From NCBI GenBank assembly GCA_023653785.1, contig JAMKCH010079155.1:1-64000 (forward strand): a stretch of DNA of 64,000 bases, given 5' to 3'. Below the pieces are notes generated by a model, which was not told the DNA's origin, did not search any database, and saw only the letters and a list, made by a program, of their open reading frames with translations. Shown piece by piece: positions 34,443 to 47,170 of this stretch. The DNA is from Ophioderma brevispina (lineage: Eukaryota > Echinodermata > Ophiuroidea > Amphilepidida > Ophiodermatidae). How positions within the stretch are numbered: position 1 is the stretch's first letter; each line of letters starts with the position of its first letter. The translations under genes were made by a program, and so were the position numbers.

Positions 34443-35081
34443 ACTTTTACTACAATTTCAGCAGCAGCAAAACTTTTTTTTAAAACAAAAGGGCCAAATT
34501 GCTTCTGGTGCTAGCTGGGATTATGTTTGAAAAATGGACCAAAATATGCCAGATGTTGTTCCAAAAATGGAGGGGCCAGGCCCCCTCATTTCCAAAAGCG
34601 GATGCGACCATTACCCCCTTGACCCCTGTTTCCACTGCTCTGGTTAATTTATTATGCTTGAATATTTTCTTTGACATTTTAAGTATAGGTCAGCATCTCA
34701 AACTAACACTCATAAATCTTGCCTTATACATGTTTTGTTTAATTAACTTTCCATGGGAACCTGGGCTAGAAGTAGCCCAGATTCATTTCAGTGGTTTCAT
34801 TGTTTTAGTGCAGAGAAGCTGAACCATGCTAACAGCTAGGGAGACATCGGCAATTCTGGCTGGAACCTGCCCTTGATTTCTAGACCTAATGTCTTGCCTC
34901 TAGGCTGATTTTTCAATGAAACTGAAACCCAATATCGTCTGGTCTGCCCACAAAATGGTGCTAACTGCATGTCACCACAGGTCAATCTTTCCCGCTAAAA
35001 TCCTTGTTGTGAAAGGCCTGGAAATATCCAAGCACGGGTCCAGGAATTCTGTTAACCAAATAAATATTACTCACCTCACAG

Positions 35082-35424
35082 ATGTGAATGTCCAAGTGGT
35101 TTTGATGGCCCAGATTGTCAGCAGACCAAGAGAAGCTTCACCGATGGCTTTGCCTTCTTTGACACCTTACAACAATGTCTGGAAACCCACACCTCCTTGG
35201 AATTCATCACCACAAAACCAGATGGCACTCTGCTATACAATGGACCAATGGCAGACCCCATCAAGGAGGATGACCCGACAGATTTCATCTTGATAGAGCT
35301 GATTGGAGGAAAGCCAGTGCTGTCTTTGGATCTTGGTTCTGGAATTGCAACATTTGAGATCGCGGGTTCGAATCCTTTAAATGATGGGGAGTGGCATAGA
35401 TTGGATGTGTTCAGAATTGGAAAG
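35082..35424 (+). CDS. Cadherin exon 13: EGF end and laminin G domain 1
   Basis: After CACCTCACAG the first base completes Thr from exon 12 and the next codons give CECPSGFDGPDC, finishing the EGF. Then comes LG1: RSFTDGFAFF, LEFITTKPDGTLLYNGP, DFILIELIGGKPVLSLDLG and DGEWHRLDVFRIGK. The donor is AAAG|GTCAGA, off consensus but phase 0, and exon 14 continues the domain exactly. LG1 is an extracellular beta-sandwich of the type III cadherin membrane-proximal region. Confidence 0.93.
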
Positions 35425-36036
35425 GTCAGAATCAATGTCAAACAAAAAGGATGCGTTCGTTCATGACAACATAAACAGATATAAGAAAATCTTTTTAATT
35501 TTGTAACTGTTGATTATTAGATTAGCTTCATCCCATTCAAATGACTGTGATTCAGTGAACAGGGTCATGGCTGATCGATTGTAATTGCATTTTCTGGCTG
35601 GGCTGTTTTGAAAACAAAAATGGGACTAATCAGAATGCATATCTTCAGGCTATTCCATTTAGAGTCCATACTCCCCCTGTGGAGCACTTATCTAAGTCTT
35701 CCACAGAGGGAGGAGTGTATTTTGATTGAAGTAATCCTGTGAGATATTCCATTTGACATCTATACTCTCCTATGGGAAGCATAATGTGGACTATAGACAG
35801 TCACCTTTCCCATCATGCATCACTATTCCAGGGAGGTTACTTCCAGGCGCAGCATTCTCTTCGTTATACCTGCGTTACAAAATGCTGAAGAAAGGATACA
35901 TTCAGCATATGGGGTGATTGAGAGTATCAACAAAATCCAGAAATGTTCCCCCTAGATTAGTGTGTGATGGGAAGAAGGGAAAATGGTCTAGACCCCCATT
36001 GCCCACGTTGCCTATTCCATTTGAAATTTGTTGCTT
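35425..36036. other. Intron 13 left part: AT-rich, partly repeat
   Basis: From about 35,640 text such as TTCCATTTAGAGTCCATACT, TATTCCATTTGACATCTATA and CTCCTATGGGAAGC recalls the block at 40,010-40,320 (AATTCCATACAGCCCC, GCTTCCCATATGGGA). It is probably one more interspersed element, into which the family A copy at 36037 is inserted: CTTCCACA- and GAATAGCCCATG-type text resumes after 36,576. Confidence 0.45.
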
Positions 36037-36576
36037 AAAGAGACACTGGCACATTTGAAAAATAGTGCGCCCTCTATATTTTTCAAAATTGATATCTTTG
36101 CATGGTTGTAAAGCTTTTATATACATTAGTCCTTACCTGAAATTATTAAGCCCAAATCAGCGCGCTTATGGGTAACCAGAACAATTTTTATAATTAATGT
36201 CGCCGGCGACATTTATTCAGCAGACGACTGAAATGGTGTTTAACACAAGAAAACACATGCTAGAGTTGTTCTAATGGCATACACCTTGTTTGACCGGTCT
36301 GTGACCTTTGTGGTTTCAATATCAATGAGTATGAGTCTATAATATCCATGTAATAGACACATTTGTTGATTAAAGTTACGGCAAACTTAAAAGTAAGCCT
36401 GCAAATTACCTGGATGTCTTTAGCCTCTTATTAATGCCCCTATCTGTTTTTTTTTTGGGTACATGTTATTTTTATGTGTAAAATATATCTCTATTCTTCC
36501 AATGGCCTAGACTATCATTTGCGAGCAAATTGAAGAAATTTCATATTTTCTGAAAATGTGTCAGTGCCGCTTTTAA
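36037..36576. mobile_element. MITE family A copy (AGAGACACTGGCAC / AGTGCCGCTTT)
   Basis: Starts AAAGAGACACTGGCACATTT and ends GTGTCAGTGCCGCTTTTAA. Landmarks: AATAGTGCGCCCTC, the palindrome TGTCGCCGGCGACA, CAATGGCCTAGACTATCATT and GCAAATTGAAGAAATTTC. About 540 bases, no ORF. It lies 135 bases before exon 14. Confidence 0.87.
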
Positions 36577-36710
36577 ATCTTCCACAAGGCTGGTGCAAAT
36601 ATCAATTTGAATAGCCCATGTGGAACACAGCTTGCAAGATATCATACTTGATCGTTTCATGAGATCCGCAAACTGAACAAATTGTGCTTTTTCTCGGATT
36701 TCTTCCACAG

Positions 36711-36826
36711 GACATTGAGTTTATGATAGACCTCTGCAAGTCAGCAACTGTAAGTGAAGACCATAGTAGCAGTGCAGCCGACACATCGTCATGTAAAGCA
36801 ACAGGACAAACGCCTAATGCTAACAG
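36711..36826 (+). CDS. Cadherin exon 14: LG1 middle
   Basis: Short open exon from TTCTTCCACAG to AACAG|GTGAGA, 116 bases, phase 0 in and phase 2 out. It reads DIEFMIDLCKSATVSED, then SCKATGQTPNAN. This matches the DFCKSAEIAE and CQARG stretch of DN-cadherin LG1, including both cysteines. It joins exon 15 through an Arg codon split AG|A. No single-frame open reading of notable length reveals it; it was found from splice sites and family motif. Confidence 0.9.
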
Positions 36827-37375
36827 GTGAGATTGATACTACTATTGTGCTCTTGGTGTTCTGTTTAGCGCTCAAATTCTGTCTGTATTTTGGTTTTATT
36901 ATCTCAAAAAATACTTTCAGTCAGAGAGCAAAATATATTCAAGTCGTGGTTGCAGTGTAACTCTTGGCCAGAATTTGGTACCTTTTAGTACCTATATTTG
37001 ATCCTTTTGGGACCTCATTCATACAATTTTGGCACTACTAAAAAATTTGTACTTCTAGCTGAGTGGTTCAATTAGGTTTCAAACTAGTGGCTGCCCTAAT
37101 TATGTTTATTTCTTAACAGAGGAGGTGCTACGCTTGATAGAATCCTAAGCGGGCAAAAATCATTAGAGGGGGCCCAAAAACATTTACACGATTACCTCAT
37201 ATAGGTAAAAAAAAACAATTTTGACACAATTAATTGCATAAACCCCCTGTTTTTCCTGAATTTTGAAACTCTCAGGTGGTGCCCATCGCCCCCCCCCCCT
37301 TGTCACCCCCTGGCCCCGCCCCTGTTTCTGAACTATTTTGGCTAGTCTTCCAAAAGGACATCAGATAGATCTAGG

Positions 37376-38098
37376 TTTACTGAGGGTGGGCCAGCTAGGC
37401 CTACCACTACCGCAGGTTAGCCCAGGACAGGTAGATCGGTGTTTAAACTGTAAAAATTAAGTGTTAGGTTTTGTAACAGTTATTAAACACCTAGACGCGT
37501 TTAACGAAACAACAAAATAAAAAATACCAACTTTTTGGTCAAAAGGTGGGTATTTTATTGGGACAGCTCCTATAAATCACTAAAAAGCATTGAAATTCAG
37601 CATCGTTTTTCCCATTTTAAATCAGAGCAATGGACATTTTTAACATGAACGCTTAAGATTTTAAAACACATCATGTGCCCAGCAGTTTGGAAGAATAAAA
37701 CACCAAGGTGTTTAGAAGTTAAAAACACCATAACACAACGGCATTTAGAAGATTAACACTATAGTGTTCAAAATAAACACAAAATGTGTTTTATTTTAGT
37801 ATCTAAAACACTTAGGATAATATTGTTTTAAATGCGTTAAGGCGGTCACTTTACAAATTCAATTGCTTGATTTAAAAATCCGAACAAACAGCGCTGAATT
37901 TCAATGCTTTTTAGTGATTTATAGGAGCAGTGGGCAAGAAAATACCCACTTTTGGACCAAAAAGTTAGATTTTTTATTTGTGGTTTCGTTTCGTTAAAAG
38001 CGTCTAGGTGTTTATAACTGTTACAAAACCTAAACATTTTACATTTTACAGTTTACATGGGTAGGTCCAGGTCATATAAACATCCTTTATTACAGTTG
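37376..38098. mobile_element. Inverted-repeat element, arms about 190 bases
   Basis: Left text TTAGGTTTTGTAACAGTTAT, ACACCTAGACGCGTTTAACG, GGTGGGTATTTTATTGGG and AAATCACTAAAAAGCATTGA is mirrored as TCAATGCTTTTTAGTGATTT, AAATACCCACTTTTGG, GTTAAAAGCGTCTAGGTGTT and ATAACTGTTACAAAACCTAA. The 240-base centre repeats AACACC and AAAACAC motifs. Confidence 0.85.
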
Positions 38099-38099
38099 A

Positions 38100-41013
38100 A
38101 GCAAAGTAGATCTAAAGTCTACTACAAAGTTGACTTGGTTTGACTGCCTTATTTGCAACATTCTGGATGTGAATGAGTTACTTTTGTTTCTAAATTGTGC
38201 ATGATATTATATAGAAGCTCGAGAAACGTGTCTAGCACAGAAAAATAAAGAACGAAATACACGGTCTCGACCCGGACCTCTCGCTATCTAGGCCAGAGAA
38301 ATACCCCTGGCCCACACAGGACTGTGTTATGTGATACCAGAGAAACGAGCGCTAATATGTATTTCAGTCTTTATTTCAAAGTTTCAAAGCGTCCGAATTT
38401 ACTTTCTCGGGTTGTATCATTAATTTACTTGATCCTCGCGGGCATTGAAATAAGAGTTTCGCATCACAATAGACTTCTTCTAGAATCATGCTCATGATTA
38501 AGGCCCACCCTTCTCAAAAAATATATAAATTGGTGCATGGCGTACTATACATAATAGAATCTTTTGCATTTTTCTTTCTGTTTTTTTACTGATTTCTGCA
38601 TTTTTTGTGATTACTGTTTTAAGAACAAAAGTATTAGATTTTCTTCTGTGCATTTTATTTTTCTCTGTTTATTTACTGAAGTTTTGCATTTTGTTGTAAA
38701 GACAAGTTCAAGTTTCCTGTAGTGTTGATATTGAAATACCTTGCGTTTTCCAAATATAAATCTGCTCAGTTTCAATATCTGCTCCTCTTATGCGTGTTTA
38801 ATGTCGTGTTTTAAAGTTTCTTGCTGTTTTGCTATAAAAATAATCAAACACTTTGCCCATTTTCTTTCAAACAACCCAATACCTAAAATGTGCTGTTACA
38901 TCTGTCAAATTTCTTATCTTGTCAATTTTTGAAAGAATCCTGTTTTGATTCAAGCAATGTTTGTTGCAGCCTTTGACTTTAACACTCTAATGCTGCCAAA
39001 GAGTGAAGTGTATTTTTGTTGGCAAAATGCTCAAAAAATTTACTAGTATAATATCACAACTACTGACAGTAGCACCATGTCTTATAAGAAATGTGAATAT
39101 GCCTTACTAAGCAATCGATTCTGAAATAATATTTTTAAAAATATTTGCAAGCTCTATTTAAAGCAGCCAATTTCTAAGTTAATTTTGTTGGGGGGCTGCT
39201 TACTTATAGTTTTAATTATCTGGGTAGAGCTATTTTGCTCTTTGTTTGGCCTGTGTTTGTTCTACCCTGTTTAGTTTTTTTTGTTCTCTTATTTGCTGTG
39301 TTTGTTCATGCAGCGATCCAAATAATTCAAGGTAGTCAGGTCATAGTCATATATAAGTGACCCTTTGGTGTTATGCACCACATGCCCAGCAGTGCAAAGA
39401 AAAACAAATATCTAGCTCTAATTTGCAAAATAATTATTAAAAAAGAAGCTTAAATTGCTTGCTGTAACGGCACAATATATTAGTTAGAAGAATAAAGCTT
39501 AATATTGCTGTAAACTGCAACTGTATTCGAAAGGAAATGTAACTTAAAGTTGCTGGTTGATTGGCAAACATATTGACTATTTATGATGGATTTCCTTGCT
39601 GATGGCTTCCCAAATTTATGGCTAATGAATATTTATGATTAAATGTGGCTTGCTAATGAATATTTATGATTAATGTTGCTTGTGAGTAGTTGGCAAATAT
39701 ATATCTAATAAATATTTATGATGGAATGTAGGTTGCTGATTGGCTAGGCAAGATATTACCAATAATAGTGAATATAATGCAACAAGCTAAGTGGATATGT
39801 CAATACAATGAAATATGAAACCAACCACCAAAGAGATATGCTTGTTATATCCAAATTTTGCAAACTAACCAAACTCAAACATAGTTATAGCGATGAAATT
39901 GTCTCTCTTTACCTCTTGGACTCGCACCATAGATTACCCTCATATTTTTGTGACTGATCATCCAAGTAGGCAGGGGTTCACAATGTGGAAATAATTCCTA
40001 TATTCCAGATGAATTCCATACAGCCCCAATGGAATGCACAACTGGAATTAAGTAATATGCTTCCCATATGGGACTCTTGAATACATGTGGAATAACCATG
40101 GTCGGTCAGACCAATGCATGGTGTCCATGTGCAGTGCTGTCCACCCATGCATCAATCATGACCTGACTATGGCCATCGAAAAAAAAAAAAACCAAAATTT
40201 TTTTTTTTTTTTTTTTTTTTTTATAAATTCAATCCCCCGTGATTTGTATACTTAATTCTAGCAGCACCTTAATTCCATCAGGGGGTATGTAATTATCTAG
40301 AATACCCATTGGCACCAGGTGATGTGGATGCTGGGATATAAATCAGAATAGTCGGACGACTAAAGTGGGATTACTGCCTATTCACTTTCCTTTCTTGCAT
40401 ATTATTGTAATATGTTCTGGCTTTTCCCAGAAAAACAAAAAAAAAAAAAAAAAAAAAAGGGAGAATTAAAAAAAAAAAAAAAAAACCTTGGGCTGTGAAA
40501 AATTATTGCTGATACTAACTAGGTTCTGACAGTGCTGTTTTGCTAGTTCCAATTTCTATTTTTTCCCTTCACTGACCTTGGCTTCATAGCCATGCATGGC
40601 ACATTGCATCAATTGACAATATGGTGGTTACTGAAATTGCCAGTTTCATTCTCTTTTGCCTGTTACCTGAGTAACTTTGTGGAACAGCCCCTGGGCTAAA
40701 ATGGATGAAACATGCTGGAACGCATTTCAATAAATCAGTCCCCTTTCCTTGATTGTTTATTCCCTGATCTTACACCATAGATCAAGAACGTCTATGCTAC
40801 ATTATACACATTACATAATCTTAAAACTCAAATTGAACTAGAATAGTTTAATTTTCACAGTCATGTATGCATATGTAAAGCACAATTAACTTGACTCAAT
40901 AAATTATTATGTCAATATTATTTATTCATTATTGTCTTATAAGTTATACAGCTAAAATTATTTTAAAATATAATATCCAATGATGATATGGAATTCATAT
41001 TTGATAGCTTTCA
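38100..41013. other. Intron 14 middle: no exon seen, low-complexity patches
   Basis: It holds A/T tracts at 40168-40223 (A run, CC, A run, T run, able to form a hairpin) and 40434-40487, and a short array with AATGAATATTTATGATTA at 39590-39740 (two to three units). It shows no cadherin motif. The stretch at 38,220-38,340 is GC-rich without a recognised function. Confidence 0.5.
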
Positions 41014-41525
41014 TTAAAGAGACACGCCATTTGAAAAATAAAGCGCCCTCAATAATTTTTCCAATCGATATTTTTGCATGTTGTAAGCTTTTATATCAAA
41101 AGCCATCACTACCACCCAAATGTTGACCAAATAAAGCTTCTTGGGTAAACAGAACGATTTTAAATTTAAACGTCGCCGGCGACGTTAATCAGCAGACACT
41201 AAATGGCGTTTAACACTAGAACTCGCACGCCGTAGCATGTTTCCCACGCATGCACACTGTTTGCTCGGTCTATAACCGTGTGGTTTTAATATCAGTGAGT
41301 AACGAGTCAAAATATTCATGTCAATACCATTTGTTTGATTACAGTTATGGAAACTGAAATTGGCCTAAGAATTACCTGGATGTCTTTATCATCTCATTTC
41401 CTATCTGTTTTGGGGTAGTTATTTTTATTGTAAAATATATCTCGTTCTTCCAATGGCCTAGAATATCATGAGAGCAAATTGAGAAATTTCATATTTTTGT
41501 GAAAATGTGGGCAGTGCCGCTTTAA
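41014..41525. mobile_element. MITE family A copy
   Basis: Starts TAAAGAGACACGCCATTTGA and ends GGGCAGTGCCGCTTTAA, with ATAAAGCGCCCTC, CGTCGCCGGCGACG and CAATGGCCTAGAATATCATG. It carries more small indels against 36037-36576 than that copy does against 54229-54757. Confidence 0.84.
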
Positions 41526-42057
41526 GTAGCAACACACTTGTTGATTATTCTAAATCTACCAATTCGACTTCCAGTTTGTAAGTTCTTTATTTCTATGGGA
41601 TTTAAATTTGAATAAGATGGCTGAGGAAATGTTGCTCAAATGTTTATTGGACTGGCAACCACTGGATAGCAAGTGTATAAGTCCTCAATTATCATGTTTT
41701 GCGGAATAATTTTGTTACTCCCATGAGTACTACCAGTGATTGTCACAATGGAAGTTAAGGGGGATGACCCAATTAAGTATATTAAACGTTCATCTTGATT
41801 GAATGGCTTCACCCCAAACCCCATCTGTAACAATCCTTTAGCCTAATACTTCAACAGCGTAATGAGAAAATAGTACTCGTAGCTTTCCTCAGGTACCAAC
41901 ATTTTGACACACTTCATTAAAACTGGGTTCTGGGACTCAGGCATTAGCAATCGGACTATATGGCCCTTTAAATTATCTTGTGTTCTAAGAGTAGATAAAT
42001 CATCGTCATCAATCCTACAACTTTTAACCCTCAGTTTACAACTTTCTTTATCACTAG

Positions 42058-42353
42058 ATTCTTAAACGTAAACACACACCTCCACTTGGTGGTGTGGATC
42101 TCTCTCCGACGTCAAGTACCAGATGCGCTGAAATTTGTTGGGGGTTTGATGCTGTCTTCTCAACATGGACCAAGACGTCAAAATTTACGACTGCAAAGCT
42201 GGAAGATCAAGAACGTTGAGGCAGGTTGTCCACGCACTGATGGGAACTGCATGGGTGATGATGGGTTGCCGATCTGTAAAACGGAACATGTGTTGCCAAC
42301 TTGCGGAAGCAGACTGTTCTGTTATCCTGGATTTACTGGGAATTCTGTACATG
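42058..42353 (+). CDS. Cadherin exon 15: LG1 end and second EGF, frame broken
   Basis: Acceptor TTTATCACTAG, donor CATG|GTAAGG. It opens FLNVNT (family YLNVNAPLQ), then in shifted frames P-L-x-GGV, KFVGG, a FDGCLLN-like stretch, MDQDVKIYDCKAGRS, KNVEAGCPRTDGNCMGDD, then EGF residues G-L-P-I-C, CVANLRKQT and CYPGFTGNS. At least four indels are needed. The piece from 42086 is open in one frame to the end and the piece from 42165 is open in another, so the two overlap between neighbouring conserved segments. Confidence 0.85.
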
Positions 42354-43193
42354 GTAAGGGCATTTTTACTGAAGAATTCTGTGGTGTGGATGGATACCTG
42401 TTATTATAATTAAACATATTTGCTCAATGACCAGGCAAAGATCAAAGAGATAAAATATTTAAATGTTGCTGAATAAATTGATTTTGATTTCTGTGAATGG
42501 ATTTACAATACTTTGACTATTGCTGTCCGTTACTCAGTACTGAAATTTTCCCATGGTGTAGTTTTGTGTGTCACAGACTCCATAAGATATTATCTAATTG
42601 TACTTTTTGGGAGACAACATATCATCCCCATAGAGAATGTGTTAAATGAAACTTAATCCTCAAATATCTCTGAAAAACAAGGATCCTATGGATGTCCTTG
42701 CATCAGAGGGTCAGAAGTGTTGTTTTCTAAACCTATGGAACCCATTAAGAAAATTGAACATTTCTGTCGGTAGTTTTTTACACACACAATCCGAAAATGG
42801 GATGTTGACAAGCACCACACATTTTCCCACATTTACGTCACTAGCCTGGCGACTATGTTATCAGCTTTGTTGAATTAGAACCTTTCTTGTCCTCTAATCA
42901 GAACCCTTCCCCAAAATGGTACAAAAGAGGACAAAAAAGGGGGTTTGAAAGCTCTGTAGGACTTTTTGTTCTTTTATGAACCATTTATACACAACCTTCA
43001 TGTTAAGCAACTCTTCTTGATTCCAAAATTACTTAGAGGGTTCTGAATTAATCTGTAGGTTGGTGAGGTGGTGGTATCTGGGAACCAATGGGTGAAGGGT
43101 ACGACGGAAAGTTTTAAGGGAGAATGAAGTATCCGCTGTACATACAATTGATTGTCTTAATTTGATATACCTCTTTCAACCTCACTACAACAG

Positions 43194-43373
43194 AAACACC
43201 AGCATTTGATTTCCCTGAAGACAGGTCGTGGGTGGTTCACGCTAGGTCTGGAGTTTAACGAGACAGGCAATGTCTTGGACACCTGGACAGAGAGAAGGGT
43301 GGCGAGGTTATGCAGATGATAGGGTGGTTGTGCAGTGACAACAGCGACGATACCGGGTTGGTTGTTATGGACT
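43194..43373 (+). CDS. Cadherin exon 16: laminin G domain 2 start, frame broken
   Basis: After CACTACAACAG the sequence gives TPAFDFPED, then in other frames GLEFNETGNVLD and KGGEVMQMIG, SDNSDDTGLVVMD. LG2 of DN-cadherin has SFEPDRFSTQVQLRFRTRE followed by an ELFRVSD strand at this place, so the order fits. The donor is uncertain; GACT|GTCACC at 43374 is the nearest GT that leaves the next exon's LIDGTLRGRW in sensible order. Three or more frame shifts are needed. Confidence 0.65.
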
Positions 43374-44298
43374 GTCACCATACTGCCAATGGACTGGATT
43401 TACCACATGAGAGTAGATTTTATGAAGAGAATAACATGTGCTCCTATTATTAAACTGCCTGCGGATTGGCTAAAATGATGTACCTCATTTTTGAACCAAT
43501 CACTGACATTCTATAATTTGAAGTGTCTCTTAAAAAAACAGGGATTGTAGGAGAGCATTTCTAGTGTTAAGAGAGAATGACCCACAGGTTAAATGTGTGC
43601 CTTTGGTTCCAGACCCCGGGGGAGGGAACCAAATAAAAAAAATGGTTAACTAATTCACCCCATTTCTATGGTGTAATTAGCGAGAAAGACCGACCCTTTT
43701 AGTGGCATGGTAAAAAATGACCCATCTTCACATGAGTAAGAGGGTGAAAATTTCACCCATATCAACAGTACATATAACCTACCCTTTTGTACTGGGTACT
43801 TCCAGGTACTAGAGGTCCCTGGTTCCATTTCCAGTAGGGCTACTTGCTTGTTACGAATTATTTAAGTATAGTACTCAATTCTGGTTATAATTTCTATCAG
43901 AGGTATTGATTAAAATTATATTTTTATTTTTATTCTTCTGGCATTCGGTCATTTGGACTTGGGCAAAAGAATCATATAAACACCTAGTCCTTAGGAGAGG
44001 ATGGTAAGCTGTATGACACATTTGTTTGTTGGACCAATTTGGTGCAACTTATTTCCGGTATTTCAATGTCATTTGTAATACAATGTCACATGGGGGGGGG
44101 GGGTGATCATTACAGAAAAAAATGTTCAAGCCCTTCCATAATCAATGGCATTAGAATATTAATCAACCAACATAACATACATTAATATAACAACACAGGT
44201 TAATTAATTCCAATAATGGCAAAAGTAATTATTGCAAATATGCTCACCTTCCAACATGGCTTAATTATTTTCCTACTTTTTTTATGTCTTCAAAAAAG

Positions 44299-44571
44299 CT
44301 TATTGATGGTACACTGAGGGGCCGCTGGAATCTCGGTGATGGAGAAGTGATCGACCCACCCTGAATGGAACCAGACTAGACGACGGTCTATGGCACGTTG
44401 TCCAGTTTGAAAGGCAGGACAACTACGTCATAATCAAGGTTGACGGTGGCGGTGGCGTGAAGCAGTACGAGAGTCGCGAGAGCAAGTACCTGACACTTGA
44501 CGTGGATCCTAATAGTCTCATGGTCGGTGCCTTTGTAGTCAGAGCTGTGGAGATATCTCAGGATTTCCAAG
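44299..44571 (+). CDS. Cadherin exon 17: laminin G domain 2 main part
   Basis: Acceptor TTCAAAAAAG, donor CCAAG|GTAAGA, phase 1 out. It encodes LIDGTLRGRWNLGDGEVID, a one-base shift near 44360, then LNGTRLDDGLWHVVQFERQ, DNYVIIKVDGGGGVKQYE, YLTLDVDPNSLMVGAF and VEISQDFQ. The DGxWHxVxxxR signature is that of LG domains. Apart from the single break it is open. The GGGG run is coded by four Gly codons in frame (GGTGGCGGTGGC), so it is not a sequencing run. Confidence 0.87.
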
Positions 44572-46340
44572 GTAAGAATGGCCACCTGTAATGTCCCGTC
44601 TTCTCATATTCCCTTGCTTTCAGGAAGTTGGTGTTGTCCTACAGAGGAAATTGTTTCAGGATAGTCTTGTCATGATATTTCATATAGATATTTTAAATAC
44701 TGAGGCCCGTATTCCAAAAGATTGTTTCACCATCGTTTTTTTTTTTTTAAGTCTGACTCAGAGATTTGAAATATTATTTTTGTGTTGTAATAATGAAAAA
44801 AAGTCAACTAGAACTCAAGATAGTAACCTAAAATGCACACTTCGAAATTGAGATGAATCGGATTTTCGGTTGATGCAGTAAACATTTTATGTGTAGTATT
44901 ACGTCCCATAGGATACTGTGTATAAAAAATTTCCGGCATCCGGAATTTTATACCCCCCACAAAGTATGATTTCTATATGAAGGAATCGATTTAAGCTTAG
45001 CATTGCACAACAGTGATTGTATATGGAAAGCAGTAGGTACATGCAAAAAAACACCGATTTTGGAAATGGGCGGGCTCCCAGGAATTCTCTGAGTCCGCTC
45101 CTTTAACTAAACAATTGTTTATCTTTGGAAGTAGTGACGGTGGATAAGTAAGATTTCATTTAAATATTATGAAACAAAGGGTGATTTTCTTCAAAGTAGA
45201 AGATATGTTAGTTTGTTAATATGAACAATTTGATATGTTTTACTGTAGTTAAAAAAACTTATCCACCTATCTACTCACTATTTCGAGATAAATGTTCTGA
45301 CTAAAAGTTGTTAAAACACACTTTTGGAACCTTTCTATGCAGAATTAGAAGTTTTGTAGTAGAAAAAATATAAATACTTTGTGATCTATAGCCCCCCACC
45401 TACTTCAAAAAGATGAGATTTTTGATCATTCTGAAACTGTTACCCCTTTGCTTGTATGGGGACAATATAACATTGCAATGATTTCTCTGCACAATATTTT
45501 CAATTTATATTATGCCTATAAATGGATAAATTACAGCAAAGAGGGACATTGTGATACCATGATTCGCGCTGACACTAAAATTCAATATCAAAATAAACTG
45601 ATATTTGAAATAAAAAACTTTCTCAAGGATATCTAGTGAGCATAACAAGAAACATGCCTAGCTACATGAAATCACATAACAGTGTAGCCCGGGGGGCCAC
45701 TCAACCTAAATCTGTTGTCAACCGCGAGCAGAAAAACCGGGAAGGTAGGGTTTTCACACCGCGGCGCGGACCGCACGGCCGACGAAAAAAAGGGTTTTCA
45801 CAAACCAAGCAAATGACCAAAAAGGATCATTTTGCACTCTATCAAGTCAGCGTTTAGGGTTACATGGCGGATCCGGGCCCCTCCTTTACCGAAAAATATT
45901 AATGCGACAATAACACTTAAATAGGTAGACAAAACAATCCTCGTAACTCATGATATTAGCCAAAATTTTCCTCGCTACGCGTTTATTAAAGGAATCACAG
46001 AGACCAGATTTCAGTGCAGGGCAAAGCAAATTGAAGAAATTTCCGATTTTGTGAAAAACTGAGCCAAGTGCCGCTTAGGCGTATGCTTTAGGGTGATCCA
46101 TGATAAGGGGTAGTTGAATGAAGGAAAGGTATCCGCGTTTAGGGTTGTCAATCTGAAAGGTCCTGCTTGAGGGGACAACACGGGAAAGTATGTAAGTGGC
46201 CCCCCCAGGCAGTTAGCTTCTTTGGTGATTTGCTCATTTTGCACTTTTTAATGACCAAAACATGAATAAAAAGAACTTGGGTAGCGCATAGTTTTTTTGA
46301 CTAAAAAAAATAATTGATGTATTTTTTTGTGTTATGACCT
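44572..46340. other. Intron 17 left part: no exon seen
   Basis: It contains a terminus-like GGCCCGTATTCCAAAA at 44705, a GC-rich patch at 45,680-45,800 (GCCCGGGGGGCC, CCGCGGCGCGG) and a family A right-end fragment at about 46,012-46,078 (AAATTGAAGAAATTTCCG, AGTGCCGCTTA). Nothing coding was recognised. Confidence 0.5.
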
Positions 46341-46379
46341 ATGTGGTTTGTAATGATAGCCTAATAATGACCTTTACAT

Positions 46380-46620
46380 TAGCATGTGACTTGCCTGAAC
46401 TAATTAAACAAATAAGGGATTACCAGTGGCAACTAGACTTCAAATTTGGTTCCAATGAACTTCAACTTTTCATTGAGGTCGATTTTTGCATTTAAGCCTA
46501 TCTGACAACAGGACCTGGTATGTATCTTTGACCTATCAGAGATAGGGATCCTGTTGGATCATATGACTCAAGTTTGGTTTAAATCCATCATAAGGTATGC
46601 GGATATTACAGGCAAATGTT
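46380..46620. repeat. Copy of the TGACCT-rich repeat unit
   Basis: Text such as AAATTTGGTTCCAATGAACT, TCAACTTTTCATTGAGGTC, TTTGACCTATCAGAGATAGG and AAGTTTGGTTTAAATCCATC matches the 60,885-61,500 array and its right neighbour, including the shared ending GCAAATGTT-TTAACCCTTTC. Confidence 0.7.
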
Positions 46621-46649
46621 TTTGTTAACCCTTTCCAACAAACAGACAA

Positions 46650-47170
46650 AAACAACAGTTCACACCACGAAATGCTGCTCCCATTCGTTCGTGCCAAAAA
46701 TGGACGAGATTGAAAAAACTATTTCTCCTCAATGGAACCATCCAGACCTAAAGCGGACTACATTCTGTTGGAAGGGAAGACATCATTATATCCACCCCAA
46801 TCAATCATGAAATTAGGGTAGTTATCCCCAAATTTTCGAGCGGACTGGACCGCCAAGGACTAGCATGCACCGTGGATCCAGGAGGTCACAGCACTTTTTC
46901 AGTCAGGTGTTTTTGTTGCTTGTAAGAATACGGTTAAAATTGGTTTGTCGGATCAAAATAACATATCAATGATAACCTTTTTGATATTCCTACAGATTGT
47001 ATATTAATATGATAGCAAACCATGATTGCAACCCAGATCTAGCCATTTCCTCAGCTTTAAGGGTATACCTTAGGCGGAGGGTCACCAAAAAAACACCTCA
47101 TTTGCAGTGGCGGCTGGACTTACGGTTTCTCACGTTATTACTGGTGTGAATCCGTAGAGAGATCTCAGAT
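46650..47170. repeat. Direct duplication of about 500 bases, copy 1
   Basis: Repeated at 48085-48575. Shared: CTCCCATTCGTTC, AAAAATGGACGAGATTGAAA, AATCAATCATGAA-ATTAGGGTAG, AATTTTCGAGCG, CATGCAC-GTGGA and CAGTCAGGTGTT. It holds a 64-codon frame with no recognised domain. The copies differ mainly by small indels. Confidence 0.8.

Noticed and set aside
35358..35378. GCGGGTTCGAATCC, identical to a tRNA T-loop box
   Set aside because: It lies in frame inside the open laminin G exon (EIAGSNP) and no cloverleaf partner sequence surrounds it.
46616..46810. 64-codon frame with MDEIEKTISPQW
   Set aside because: Sits in a duplicated repeat and is broken by indels in the second copy; no family recognised.
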